Source: Paenibacillus sp. MAEPY2
GTDB lineage: Bacteria; Bacillota; Bacilli; Paenibacillales; Paenibacillaceae
Assembly: GCF_000499205.1 (NCBI RefSeq)
Contig: NZ_AWUK01000006.1
Location: 1 to 64,000, forward strand
Reading direction: 5' to 3'
DNA: 64,000 nt
The translations under genes were made by a program, and so were the position numbers. The notes under the pieces were generated by a model. It was given only the letters and a program-made list of their open reading frames with translations, did not search any database and was not told the origin of the DNA. This document shows positions 9,516 to 18,041 of the stretch, piece by piece; the stretch's first letter is position 1, and every line of letters starts with the position of its first letter.

Positions 9516-10442
9516 TTAATCAAATTCCGTTTCTCCATCCTCTTCTACTGACGAAGATAGATTGGCATTTAACCCCTTCACATAAATCATGGTGGTATCG
9601 GGATTGGTATGCCCCATCATTTCGGCCAAGCGATGCAGTGGTGTATGCTCGGCCATAGCGTATCCGAACCGATGACGCAGATCATGGGAACTTAGCCCTT
9701 CCAGTCCGGCTGTGGTCATCACCTTTTTGATCAAATGGCGCAGCGCCCTCTCCGTTAAGCGATCACTGGTTTTCTCGGAAGGAAACAGGTAAGGACTATC
9801 CAGATCAAGTCCAGCCATATACGCCTTCAATATCGCAATACACGTCATGTTCAGCGGGATTTTCCGTTGACCGTTTCGTTTATCGGCCCTCACGGTAAGT
9901 TGCCCGCTTCGTTTTCCCAATTCAATATCTGTGGGAGCAAGATTGCATACCTCCATCGTTCGCAACCCCGTATGAAACATGAGGGTAAGGATGGTCTGAT
10001 CCCGAAGCGAGTTGCCGTTCTCGACCGCAGATATGAACGATTTTTCTTCCTCGGTAGTCATTCGGCGCGGGCTAACCTTGTCTTCCGGAATGAATTTCAG
10101 TGGTTTGGCAGGATCACTGATCATCCTGGATTCCGAGGCGGCCCACTTGAAAAAACGCTTCAATGTAATCAATCTGCGATTAATGGTAGATGGTTTCAAA
10201 TGCATTATCTTTTGTGAATCTTCCCGGTAACGGACTAAAGTCGATGTGTGCACGTCCTCGATTTGGAATGAGATCCCTTCCCCCCGAGAATTATTTCCTT
10301 TATACCATTCGGTAAAATGCTTCAAATCACTCGCATATTCCTTCAAGGTTTTGGGAGTCAATTCTCCCTGAATCATAAGTATATGTATGAATTCCTGAAC
10401 AACCATTTCTCCTTGTACCGAAGTACCAGATCCCTTATCCAA
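9516..10442 (-). CDS. Tyrosine recombinase / integrase (XerC/D-like)
   Basis: 308 residues. The N-terminal SAM-like core-binding domain spans about 10-110 (LTPKTLKEYASDLKHFTEWY). The catalytic domain has the first Arg in HTGLRTMEVCNL, a Lys in the beta-hairpin, HDLRHRFG (HxxR), HTNPDTTMIY with the second His and the nucleophilic Tyr near residue 287. All catalytic residues appear present. No phage genes, direct repeats flanking an insert, or tRNA target are visible, so it could be a housekeeping-like recombinase or a remnant of an integrated element. Its upstream region holds two copies of a 12-bp repeat. Confidence 0.88.
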   Translation of the reverse strand: MDKGSGTSVQGEMVVQEFIHILMIQGELTPKTLKEYASDLKHFTEWYKGNNSRGEGISFQIEDVHTSTLVRYREDSQKIMHLKPSTINRRLITLKRFFKWAASESRMISDPAKPLKFIPEDKVSPRRMTTEEEKSFISAVENGNSLRDQTILTLMFHTGLRTMEVCNLAPTDIELGKRSGQLTVRADKRNGQRKIPLNMTCIAILKAYMAGLDLDSPYLFPSEKTSDRLTERALRHLIKKVMTTAGLEGLSSHDLRHRFGYAMAEHTPLHRLAEMMGHTNPDTTMIYVKGLNANLSSSVEEDGETEFD

Positions 10443-10470
10443 TAGAAAAAACCTCCAAATCTTGACTTAT

Positions 10471-10517
10471 ATTAGCGGACATGGTATTATCATATTAATC
10501 GATACATTAGCGGACAT
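10471..10517. repeat. Two direct copies of ATTAGCGGACAT upstream of the recombinase gene
   Basis: Exact 12-bp copies at 10471-10482 and 10506-10517 are 35 bp apart and lie 28-75 bp before the recombinase start codon. They could be recombinase arm-type sites, an operator, or pieces of a dispersed repeat. The sequence alone does not decide between these. Confidence 0.6.
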
Positions 10518-10614
10518 CAAGTCTGTGGGTTTGAATATACCTGATTAGCGTTAATTTTCTAAATTAGCCTTTTCAAAATGGTCGTTTAAAAACTTATTTT
10601 TTTGGAGGAATCAC

Positions 10615-10815
10615 ATGCAAACAGGTACAGTGAAATGGTTTAACGCGGATAAAGGATTTGGCTTTATCGAAACTGAAGAAGGAACAGACGTATTCGTTCA
10701 TTTCAGTGCAATTCAAGGCGACGGCTACAAATCTTTGGATGAAGGACAACGCGTCCAATTTGAAGTAACTCAAGGTAACCGTGGACCACAAGCTGAGAAC
10801 GTTACTAAAGTTTAA
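10615..10815 (+). CDS. cspB: Cold-shock protein (CspA/CspB family)
   Basis: 66 residues, the normal length of the family. It is a single OB-fold with the RNP1 motif KGFGFIE (about 13-19) and the RNP2 motif VFVHFSAI (about 26-33), which bind single-stranded RNA or DNA. GGAGGAATCAC precedes the ATG. It acts as an RNA chaperone in the cytoplasm. A clear terminator follows. The gene symbol is by family only; paralogue identity (B, C or D) cannot be decided. Confidence 0.95.
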   Translation: MQTGTVKWFNADKGFGFIETEEGTDVFVHFSAIQGDGYKSLDEGQRVQFEVTQGNRGPQAENVTKV

Positions 10816-10821
10816 TTATAT

Positions 10822-10850
10822 TAAGGCTGCCTGTACAAGGCAGCTTTTTG
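10822..10850 (+). terminator. Rho-independent terminator after the cold-shock gene
   Basis: GGCTGCCT and AGGCAGCT arms enclose a short GTACA loop and are followed by TTTTTGTTTT. This is a strong intrinsic terminator, placed a few bases after the stop codon. Confidence 0.85.
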
Positions 10851-10888
10851 TTTTATTTCAACCAAATACGAAAAGTGAGGTATGACAA

Positions 10889-11161
10889 ATGGACAAAGAA
10901 CAATTGATCACAGAAGTAGCCAAAAACGGCGGATTCTCCAAAAAGAACGCTGAAAAGGCCGTAACGGTTGTACTGGATTCGATTTTGGAAGCATTGAAAG
11001 AGGGCAAAGAGGTTCAACTGGTCGGATTCGGCAAATTCGAAGTACGTAATCGTGAAGCACGTACGGGCAAGAGTCGTAGAACGGGCAAGGAAATTCAACT
11101 TCCAGCAGGTAAGGTTCCTGTATTTACAGCCGGATTAACGATGAAAGAAGCTTTAAACTAA
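10889..11161 (+). CDS. hup: HU family DNA-binding protein
   Basis: 90 residues, the standard HU length. MDKEQLITEVAKNGGFSKKNAE starts the alpha-helical dimerisation part. The beta-arm region contains GFGKFEVRNREARTG and the conserved tip with Arg/Lys and Pro (IQLPAGKVPVF). It is a nucleoid-associated protein that bends DNA. GTGAGGT precedes the ATG. It follows the cold-shock terminator and is therefore probably a separate transcription unit. Confidence 0.95.
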   Translation: MDKEQLITEVAKNGGFSKKNAEKAVTVVLDSILEALKEGKEVQLVGFGKFEVRNREARTGKSRRTGKEIQLPAGKVPVFTAGLTMKEALN

Positions 11162-11193
11162 ATAGCAACAACAGGATTGGAAAAGAGGTTTTT

Positions 11194-11364
11194 ATTCAAA
11201 CACACAATGAACATTTTGATGTAAATGTCGTGTTTTCTACGGTTGATGATATCATTAACTTTTATTCCGGCAAGCAGACAGACCAGAATAACGCGGAAGA
11301 TCACACCCATTCAACACCCCCATTAGAAGAGTCTGCACAGACGCCACAACCACCCACTCGCTAA
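11194..11364 (+). CDS. Possible small acidic/Pro-rich protein with ATT start
   Basis: The frame directly after HU is open, with no ATG, GTG or TTG. ATT at 11194 sits five bases after AGAGG and would give about 56 residues: QTHNEHFDVNVVFSTVDDII, a middle IINFYSGKQ, and a Thr/Pro/Gln-rich tail. The biased composition looks protein-like rather than random. Not recognised as a known family. Low certainty because initiation at ATT is rare. Confidence 0.3.
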   Translation: MQTHNEHFDVNVVFSTVDDIINFYSGKQTDQNNAEDHTHSTPPLEESAQTPQPPTR

Positions 11365-11391
11365 AACGAACCTTTCATCTTGGACAATAAG

Positions 11392-11424
11392 AAGCCCTGT
11401 TCCGCTCAACACGGTCCAGGGCTT
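11392..11424. terminator. Bidirectional terminator-like hairpin
   Basis: AAGCCCTG and CAGGGCTT are perfect arms around about 17 bases, located between the plus-strand small ORF and the end of the minus-strand ABC operon. It probably separates the convergent units. The T-runs are modest. Confidence 0.6.
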
Positions 11425-11432
11425 GATTTGTG

Positions 11433-12233
11433 TCAATCGAGCACCCAGGGAGAATGAATTTTGGGTACGTCATTGATTAATTGCTTGGTGTAGGGATGCT
11501 CTGCATGGTGAATGACCTCCTCTGCTCTCCCTGCCTCCACCATTCGTCCATGCTCCATAATGCAGATCGTGTCGCTCACATAATAAGCCAGACCCACGTC
11601 GTGCGTAATAAACACAATGGTCATGCGGTTCTCGTCACGCAGCTTGAGCAGCATATCCAGAATGGTTGAACGCGAGCAGGCATCCACCATGGAAGTCGGT
11701 TCATCCGCAATCAGCACCTTGGGATGCAGCATGAAAATGCGAGCAATCATAAGCCGTTGCATCTGTCCACCGGACAGCTCAAACGGATATTTGTTGTATA
11801 ATTCCTCGAACTTCAGGTTAACGAAGGAACAAGCTTCCTTCATTTTGGCATATTCCTCGTCTTTGTTCAGCTTCAGTCCCTGAAGTTTGATACAGTCCAC
11901 CAGCAGCTTTTCCACCCGGTGAAATACGTTGAACGAGGAGAACGGGTCTTGGAAAATAGCCTGAATATCCTTCCAATAGGCTTTACGCTCACGGTAACGC
12001 TTCAGCTGTCTGGGCTTGCCATCGTATTCGATCGCTCCACCCGATTCCTTGAGCAATCCCATAATCATTTTCGCAAGCGTGGTCTTGCCACTGCCGCTCT
12101 CTCCCACAATGGAGATAATCTCCCCTTCATGAAAATCAAAGCTCACATCGTCCACTGCTGCCTTTTTGCGATTGCCTGTACCGTACACCTTGGTCAGATG
12201 GCGGCCGCTGATCAGCACCTTGCCCATCGTCAT
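11433..12233 (-). CDS. Family-5 (Opp/Dpp-type) ABC transporter ATP-binding protein, OppF-like
   Basis: 266 residues. Walker [10 protein letters not shown] (about 39-47), Q-loop at AIFQDPFSS, signature LSGGQMQRL and Walker [11 protein letters not shown] are all visible, with the H-loop in [11 protein letters not shown]. The C-terminal extension ([18 protein letters not shown]) is the mark of the oligopeptide/oligosaccharide ATPase family. AAAGGAGTGATGTAGT precedes the ATG. It is the last gene of a five-gene transporter operon and pairs with the OppD-like ATPase upstream. Confidence 0.92.
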   Translation of the reverse strand: MTMGKVLISGRHLTKVYGTGNRKKAAVDDVSFDFHEGEIISIVGESGSGKTTLAKMIMGLLKESGGAIEYDGKPRQLKRYRERKAYWKDIQAIFQDPFSSFNVFHRVEKLLVDCIKLQGLKLNKDEEYAKMKEACSFVNLKFEELYNKYPFELSGGQMQRLMIARIFMLHPKVLIADEPTSMVDACSRSTILDMLLKLRDENRMTIVFITHDVGLAYYVSDTICIMEHGRMVEAGRAEEVIHHAEHPYTKQLINDVPKIHSPWVLD

Positions 12234-12293
12234 ACTACATCACTCCTTTCGGGGAGCCTTGATCCGAGCCGATTACGCCCAGAAGGAATCATT

Positions 12294-13406
12294 TCATTGG
12301 TCTGCACTATCGTCTGTGTCGACTTGAACATCCTGGACTTCTTCTCCGTTAGAAGCGTTCTTTTCTTGGTTCTGTTCCCTCTCCTGGGACTCTTCGTTCA
12401 CACGCTCCTGCACCCTGATCTGCTCCAGCATCTCCGGTGTCAGGAGACAGCGATATATGCGCCCATCAACATGTATGTTCTCAATTTTTCCCTGGCGGCA
12501 CTCGTCGGTCACCAATGTACAGCGCTCTGCGAAGCGGCAGCCTTCCGGCACATTTTTCAGATTCGGTGGTGCACCGGGAATCGCAGCCAGCTTATGCTCC
12601 TTCATACCCTCTTCCGGCACAATAATGGAGCCCATCAGCTTGCGAGTGTATGGATGCAGCGGATTAAAAATCATTTGCTCTGCCGTTCCTCGCTCCACGA
12701 TCTCCCCGGCATACATCACCATAATTTCATCCGTCACATGGTACAGCAATGGCAGCTCATGCGTGATGAACACCAGTGATTTAATGACCTTGCGTTTCAG
12801 CAAATCCTTCAACAGACGGATGACTGCCTTCTGAGAAGTGACGTCCAGTGCCGAAGTAGGTTCATCCGCAATCAGCACATTCGGATTCAGAATCGTGGAG
12901 ATCGCGATGACCGTACGCTGCTTCATACCGCCGGACAATTCATTTGGATACATATCCAGCACATCCGGCGACAGATTCAATGATTGGAAGCGCTCCGAAG
13001 CCATCTTCCGCACATCCGGACGTTTCATCTCCGGACGATGCTCCTTCATGATGTCTTCAATAAACCTGATAATCCGCAGCGTTGGATTCAGTGCATTCAT
13101 GGCGGCCTGTGGAATATAGGCAATTTCCTTGCCTAGAATTCGAGCACGAAGCTGCTCTTTGTTCAACTGCATAATATCGGTACCATTGATCCGGATCGAA
13201 CCACTGCCATAATGCAGGGGCGGGAAATAAAAGCCCATCAGGCTGAGTGCCAGCGTCGATTTGCCACAGCCCGATTCACCTGCAATCCCAAGAGTCTGCC
13301 CCTCTTTCAGCCCGAACTCCACCCCGTCAACGGCAAAGACATTTTCCTTGAGCCGGGTACGGTAGTAGGTTTTGAGACCGCTGACCTGAAGTATAGGTTG
13401 GTTCAT
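12294..13406 (-). CDS. Family-5 ABC transporter ATP-binding protein, OppD-like
   Basis: 370 residues. Walker [10 protein letters not shown], signature LSGGMKQRT and Walker [13 protein letters not shown] are intact. The oligopeptide-family C-terminal domain has the four-Cys-type segment ([17 protein letters not shown], about 300-317), suggestive of the Fe-S-like motif of OppD/DppD. The last 45 residues are an unusual charged tail (repeated Glu/Gln, then DSADQ) that is longer than usual. AAGGAGCTAAGACC precedes the ATG. It forms a heterodimeric motor with the OppF-like protein. Confidence 0.92.
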   Translation of the reverse strand: MNQPILQVSGLKTYYRTRLKENVFAVDGVEFGLKEGQTLGIAGESGCGKSTLALSLMGFYFPPLHYGSGSIRINGTDIMQLNKEQLRARILGKEIAYIPQAAMNALNPTLRIIRFIEDIMKEHRPEMKRPDVRKMASERFQSLNLSPDVLDMYPNELSGGMKQRTVIAISTILNPNVLIADEPTSALDVTSQKAVIRLLKDLLKRKVIKSLVFITHELPLLYHVTDEIMVMYAGEIVERGTAEQMIFNPLHPYTRKLMGSIIVPEEGMKEHKLAAIPGAPPNLKNVPEGCRFAERCTLVTDECRQGKIENIHVDGRIYRCLLTPEMLEQIRVQERVNEESQEREQNQEKNASNGEEVQDVQVDTDDSADQ

Positions 13407-13410
13407 GGTC

Positions 13411-14247
13411 TTAGCTCCTTATTTTCGGATTGAAAATTTCGTCCATGCCCGTATTCATCAGATAAAGCGAGAAGGTAATGACGGCAATCGCCAGCGCCGC
13501 AGGAATGAATGCCCACCATGCCCCTGCTACTGGGGCTTCGAACACCAATGCCCAGTTCATCAGAATGCCGAGTGAGATCGTATTATACGGTCCCAGCCCC
13601 AGCATGGAGATGGAAGCTTCGGACAGGATGCCCGAGGCCGTCTGGAGTACAAAAGCCATCACCACATAAGATGCGATATACGGCAAAATCTCATGAATAA
13701 TGATCCGCGGCGTACTATGTCCCGAAATTTTCGCAATATGCACATGATCCCGGCTGCGAAGAGATGTCGTCTGGGCTCGCACAGCCCGGGCTGTCCAGGG
13801 CCAGCTGGTTATCCCGATAATAATGGCCGTCACTAGGGAACTGCGTGAATCAATGCTGACCGAGATCAAGATCAGGATGATGAACGAAGGTATAACGATG
13901 AATATGTTTGTAATTGCCGTCAGAAAGTTATCCAGCATGCCTCCGATATATCCCGACACCAGGCCCATAACCAGACCGATAACGGTCGCAAAAATACCTG
14001 CAATCAGTCCCACGCGTATAGACGTCTGGATGCCATACATCAATTCAAGGAAAATATCCCGTCCAAAATTGTCCGAGCCAAGCAGCAGGCCATCACCCGG
14101 CGGCTGGAACGCCATCGCAATCATCTCCAAGGGATCACTGCGATTGATGAGCGGATAGATTGTAACCAAGAGCAGCATGCCGACAAAAGTCACCGCGCCG
14201 ATCATGAATTTGGGTGACTTCAGCAAAATAGAGATCGAATGCTTCAT
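13411..14247 (-). CDS. Family-5 ABC transporter permease, OppC-like
   Basis: About 278 residues from the ATG at 14247, which follows GGAGGAACAGTGAT and abuts the stop of the upstream permease gene. The frame is open further upstream, but that would overlap the neighbour. It has an N-terminal TM, a periplasmic loop with [24 protein letters not shown] (typical of OppC), and five further hydrophobic segments. The EAA-like region is near [21 protein letters not shown] residues (about 170-190). It forms the membrane channel with the OppB-like permease. Confidence 0.9.
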   Translation of the reverse strand: MKHSISILLKSPKFMIGAVTFVGMLLLVTIYPLINRSDPLEMIAMAFQPPGDGLLLGSDNFGRDIFLELMYGIQTSIRVGLIAGIFATVIGLVMGLVSGYIGGMLDNFLTAITNIFIVIPSFIILILISVSIDSRSSLVTAIIIGITSWPWTARAVRAQTTSLRSRDHVHIAKISGHSTPRIIIHEILPYIASYVVMAFVLQTASGILSEASISMLGLGPYNTISLGILMNWALVFEAPVAGAWWAFIPAALAIAVITFSLYLMNTGMDEIFNPKIRS

Positions 14248-14248
14248 A

Positions 14249-15259
14249 TCACTGTTCCTCCATTTGAGCGGCCTTGATGCGCGGGTCAATGAAGCCGTAG
14301 ATGACATCGATGGTAAAATTCGCAAGTAATACAGCAATAGCAATCAGAAGCGTGCACCCCGAAATTAGAGGATAATCCAGCTGCCGTATAGCCGTGAACA
14401 GCCATGTGCCGATGCCCGGATAACTGAACACAATCTCACAGATGAGTGATCCGCCAACCATCGTACCGATGGAGAGCGCAAGTCCCGTAATTTGCGGCAG
14501 CATAGCGTTGCGGAAGACGTAACGGGAGATCTTTCCGTCGCGTATGCCCAGCAATTTACTGTACAGCACATAGTCGGAATTCAGCTCATAGATGGACATC
14601 TCCCGCATGCCAATAGCCTGACCGCCAATGGTCACAAGCACAATGGAGAGAAATGGCAAGGTATGGTGGCGAACGACGGACATGATGAAGTCGAAGCTCA
14701 GCTGCGGTACCATCTGGAAGTCATATCCCCCCGACAGCGGGAACCACTTCAGTGATAACGCAAAGACATACAGCATAATAATAGCCAGAGTAAAAAAGGG
14801 AATGGAATTGATAAACAACGCTACCGGAAAAAGCACTTTATCAAAAACACCCTTCCGGTACGCCGCGATGGCGCCGAGCAAATTGCCAATCAACCAGCCG
14901 ACCAGGATGGCCGGAAGTTGAAGCCCCACCGTCCAAGGGACGGCGGAGGCCAGAATGTCCGTCACAGGTTTCGGATACAGTCCAAAGGACGTACCCAAAT
15001 TACCTGTGAACAGATTTTTCAAATAAATGCCGAATTGGGTCCATAGTGGCTGATCAATGCCGAATTCAACCGTAAACGTCTCATACACCCGCTTGATGGA
15101 ATCCGAGTCGGTCATCCCTGAAGTCATTTTGGAAGCAATCATGCTCACCGGGTTACCTTCAATCAATCTTGGCAAAATAAAATTCAGTCCGATGGCTATG
15201 ACCAGGGTCAGGCCGTACCAGAATACTTTTTTGGCGACATATCTGGAATAGGCATTCAT
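14249..15259 (-). CDS. Family-5 ABC transporter permease, OppB-like
   Basis: About 336 residues. The start is taken at ATG 15259 ([16 protein letters not shown]), nine bases after GGGGGTG; a GTG at 15271 is the alternative. It has six hydrophobic segments. [21 protein letters not shown] is the characteristic OppB/DppB external loop, and the EAA-like loop lies around [17 protein letters not shown]. It pairs with the OppC-like permease. The operon order (SBP, B, C, D, F) is the standard one for this transporter family. Confidence 0.9.
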   Translation of the reverse strand: MNAYSRYVAKKVFWYGLTLVIAIGLNFILPRLIEGNPVSMIASKMTSGMTDSDSIKRVYETFTVEFGIDQPLWTQFGIYLKNLFTGNLGTSFGLYPKPVTDILASAVPWTVGLQLPAILVGWLIGNLLGAIAAYRKGVFDKVLFPVALFINSIPFFTLAIIMLYVFALSLKWFPLSGGYDFQMVPQLSFDFIMSVVRHHTLPFLSIVLVTIGGQAIGMREMSIYELNSDYVLYSKLLGIRDGKISRYVFRNAMLPQITGLALSIGTMVGGSLICEIVFSYPGIGTWLFTAIRQLDYPLISGCTLLIAIAVLLANFTIDVIYGFIDPRIKAAQMEEQ

Positions 15260-15348
15260 AGAATTTAGCACCCCCGAGTTTAGCGGATAAGGGCCTTATG
15301 TCTGAAGTGGCGTGTTACTTCATCGTGTCCTGATTCAATATGAGTTCC

Positions 15349-17160
15349 TTAATTGTGAATCTGATATAACGCCTTGATGCCGGCTCCGTCCATCGAGATT
15401 TGCGGTGGAATGTTGGTGCCATCTCCTTCGGTCGGGAAGCCCTTCCAGACCGATTCATTCACGGTGTCAAACACCCATGGTCTGTACATCAACGGAATGG
15501 AAGGAATGTCTTTCAACCAGATCGTATTCAACTCGGTATAGAGTGCCTTCAACTTCGCCTCATCAGACACGGATGGAATCTCTTCAATAATGGCGTCTGC
15601 GCGGTCATTCTGGTAACGTCCCCAGTTCCAGAACGCCATCTCGCCCATTGGGGCAACCCCTTTGGAGTACATAATCGTCATCGCACGGTTCCACGGCTGG
15701 CTTGGGCTGACCCCGCCTGCAGGTGTGTTCATGATGATATCGAATTTGCCGGTTTGCAGATCATTGGTCCACACCGGGGATTCCGGGAATTTGGTGCGAA
15801 TCTCGATACCTATAGCCTTGGCGCTCTGTGCTACGATCTCCAGGGCAGCGTTCCAGTCGGACCAACCGTAAGGGCATTCAACTTCGAAAGGCCCAAGGCG
15901 TGTGCCGTTAAGGACGCGGATGCCATCCTTGCCTTTCTTCGCTCCAATCTTGTCGAGCAGGGCATTGGCTCCTTCAATATCCATCGTCCATTGCAACGAC
16001 TTGATGGCATCCTGGTCAATGTATTTGGACTCGGCGTCCGAGTTCAAGGTCAGGGAAGGCTGCATCGGTGCAGAATATCCGCTCATGGCGAGCTCCGAGA
16101 TTTTGTCATAGTTGATGCTCATGGCTATCGCGCGGCGAACGTCAGCATTATCGAGTCCAGCTTTGGACAGATTGAAGAAAATGCTTGGCATGGAACCGGG
16201 CAGGTAATACGGCGCATCCTTCAAATACGTTTTGACGGCAGCCCCGCCTTCCCACATCTTCCACACCTGAGGGATAAACTGCTGGGAGACGTCCACTTGC
16301 CCGCTCTTGAACGCCAGATCTCCTGCGGCATTGTCCTTGTAGATCACATGGGTGATGTACTTTGGTGCAGGCAACTTGCCGAACAATTTCTGCCCCCAGT
16401 AGTTGTCGTCACGGACAATCGTAATTTTCTGGTCGTTGTAAAAATGAAGCTTATATGCTCCGGTTCCCACCGGATTGTCATTGATCTCTTTGCGAATCGC
16501 GGTCAGATCATTATTGTTTTTCTTCTCGATCTCTTCCCAGATGTGCTTCGGCAGCATCGGAATCAGCTCAATGCTGTCCAGCACGGTCAGCTTGTTCGGG
16601 TTATCGGGGTTCAGCTTGATTTCCACGGCCTGTGCTCCATCCGCTTTCACCTCACTGATGTAAGTCCAGAAGCTGCTCCAGTTGATATCGTATTTTTTGC
16701 CCAGCTCATAGGTATATACAACATCATCTGCCGTAAAAGCCGTACCATCGCTCCACTTCGCATCCGCATTCAATTCAATGCGCAGTGTGGTTTCATCCGT
16801 CCACTCATACGACTTGCCCAGCAATGGCTCAAGCCCGCCATCCAACTGGTTCACCATAAACAGCGTCTCATATACCAGTTCCCTGGAGTTGCCGTAATTC
16901 ACAGGAAATGCGGGATTTCCGCTCAGCAGATTAAAGTTGGTAGGCGGCCCCCATTGCAGCCCATTGATATACAAGGTCTCGTTACGCGGGGTCTCCTTGT
17001 TGGTTTGTGGCGCAGGTTCGTTCTGAGTTGTCGTGGTCGGTGTATCTACCGTCCCTTGTGGTTCACTTACTGATGGCGGCTGAACACTTTGGCATGCGGC
17101 TAACAGCGTGACAGACATGAACAGAGCAACGAGCGGTTTTGCAGCACTCTTGAATCGCAT
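15349..17160 (-). CDS. Family-5 ABC transporter substrate-binding lipoprotein
   Basis: 603 residues. The lipoprotein signal has LLAACQS (Cys near residue 23) and is followed by a Pro/Thr-rich linker. The mature protein is an SBP_bac_5 fold (WSDGTAFTADDVVYTYELG; VGTGAYKLHFYNDQ; DNADVRRAIAMSINYDKI). Family members bind peptides, but also cello-, xylo- or other oligosaccharides in plant-degrading bacteria and Thermotoga. Here a near-perfect cre lies 34-48 bp upstream and the window is otherwise devoted to polysaccharides, so an oligosaccharide ligand is preferred by inference. CGGAGGGGTTCAGG precedes the ATG. Confidence 0.9.
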   Translation of the reverse strand: MRFKSAAKPLVALFMSVTLLAACQSVQPPSVSEPQGTVDTPTTTTQNEPAPQTNKETPRNETLYINGLQWGPPTNFNLLSGNPAFPVNYGNSRELVYETLFMVNQLDGGLEPLLGKSYEWTDETTLRIELNADAKWSDGTAFTADDVVYTYELGKKYDINWSSFWTYISEVKADGAQAVEIKLNPDNPNKLTVLDSIELIPMLPKHIWEEIEKKNNNDLTAIRKEINDNPVGTGAYKLHFYNDQKITIVRDDNYWGQKLFGKLPAPKYITHVIYKDNAAGDLAFKSGQVDVSQQFIPQVWKMWEGGAAVKTYLKDAPYYLPGSMPSIFFNLSKAGLDNADVRRAIAMSINYDKISELAMSGYSAPMQPSLTLNSDAESKYIDQDAIKSLQWTMDIEGANALLDKIGAKKGKDGIRVLNGTRLGPFEVECPYGWSDWNAALEIVAQSAKAIGIEIRTKFPESPVWTNDLQTGKFDIIMNTPAGGVSPSQPWNRAMTIMYSKGVAPMGEMAFWNWGRYQNDRADAIIEEIPSVSDEAKLKALYTELNTIWLKDIPSIPLMYRPWVFDTVNESVWKGFPTEGDGTNIPPQISMDGAGIKALYQIHN

Positions 17161-17193
17161 CCTGAACCCCTCCGTGAATTCATTTTGACATTA

Positions 17194-17208
17194 TTGGAAG
17201 CGCTTACT
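17194..17208 (-). promoter_or_regulatory. cre site upstream of the family-5 transporter operon
   Basis: TTGGAAGCGCTTACT matches all positions of WTGNAANCGNWNNCW. It lies 34-48 bp before the substrate-binding protein start, so it overlaps or lies just downstream of the promoter, consistent with CcpA repression. Confidence 0.75.
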
Positions 17209-17289
17209 TAAAGTTATTCTATGACTTATCTCACACCAAACATTCCATCTCTTTTCTCAATGTTGAGACATTGTTTTTGCAGTCACACG

Positions 17290-17324
17290 AAATAACCAGC
17301 TCCGCATGGGACAGCTGGTTATTT
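17290..17324 (-). terminator. Terminator after the LuxR-type response regulator
   Basis: AAATAACCAGCT and AGCTGGTTATTT are perfect 12-bp arms with an 11-base loop. It lies 40 bp after the regulator's stop and upstream of the transporter operon; the A/T-rich outer ends can serve either strand. Confidence 0.75.
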
Positions 17325-17363
17325 ACTGATTTGTACTATTACTCCACTGAGGATGAGGCAGGT

Positions 17364-18041
17364 TTACTTGACGAATCCATTACGAATCGCAAAGACGACC
17401 GCCTGTGTGCGGTCTTCCACCTGAATCTTTTGCAGAATACGATGTACATGAGTCTTGACTGTGCTCTCTCCAATAAAGAGCTTGCGGGCAATCTCCTCAT
17501 TCCGTAATCCGTAGGCCATCTGTTGCAAAACCTCCAATTCCCGTCCGGTAAACGGTTCCGGCAGTTGTTCGTTAGCCAGCGTTTCCTTCACCGGATCCGA
17601 ATGACTCGGGGTTGAACGAATGGCGAGGCCGATCACCTTCGATGCCACCGCAGTGCGATAAATAGCCTCCCCCCGGTACGCAGCTCGTACCGCATCTACA
17701 AGTTCATCCGGTGCCGCATCCTTGAGCAAATATCCGACAGCCCCGGCACGTATTCCTTTATAAACATAGTCCTCATGATCGAAGGTGGTCAGAATGACCA
17801 CTTTGCAGTCAGGCAGCACCTTCAGCAACTCCGCTGTCGCTTCCAGTCCGTCTCCTGCTTCCATCTGCACATCCATTAACACCACATGTGGACGAACCTC
17901 AGCTGCCAGCCGGACTGCTTCATGTCCCCCGCCCGCTTCGCCTACCACTTCCATATCCTGTTGTGCATTAATAATAAAACGGAGCCCATGCCGGACCAGA
18001 TGCTGGTCATCCACGAGTAGTACATGTATGTTCTGCTCCAT
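17364..18041 (-). CDS. NarL/LuxR-family response regulator
   Basis: 225 residues. The receiver domain has the acidic pair near residues 11-12 (LLVDDQ), phospho-acceptor Asp in VVLMDVQM (about 57) and Lys in YLLKDA. The LuxR helix-turn-helix at the C-terminus (about 160-225) has FTGRELEVLQQMAYG, LRNEEIARKLFIGESTVKTH and a recognition-helix context VHRILQKI. Its ATG overlaps the TAA of the kinase gene (TAATG), implying coupled translation. The target genes are unknown; the closest candidate is the transporter operon downstream. Confidence 0.93.
   Translation of the reverse strand: MEQNIHVLLVDDQHLVRHGLRFIINAQQDMEVVGEAGGGHEAVRLAAEVRPHVVLMDVQMEAGDGLEATAELLKVLPDCKVVILTTFDHEDYVYKGIRAGAVGYLLKDAAPDELVDAVRAAYRGEAIYRTAVASKVIGLAIRSTPSHSDPVKETLANEQLPEPFTGRELEVLQQMAYGLRNEEIARKLFIGESTVKTHVHRILQKIQVEDRTQAVVFAIRNGFVK

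Noticed and set aside
9516..10442. A prophage or genomic island around the recombinase
   Set aside because: Neighbours are cold-shock and HU genes and a small ORF; no phage, conjugation or att-flanked cargo was seen.
15400..17073. 557-aa plus-strand ORF
   Set aside because: Antisense to the substrate-binding protein, which has a signal peptide, family motifs and a ribosome site.
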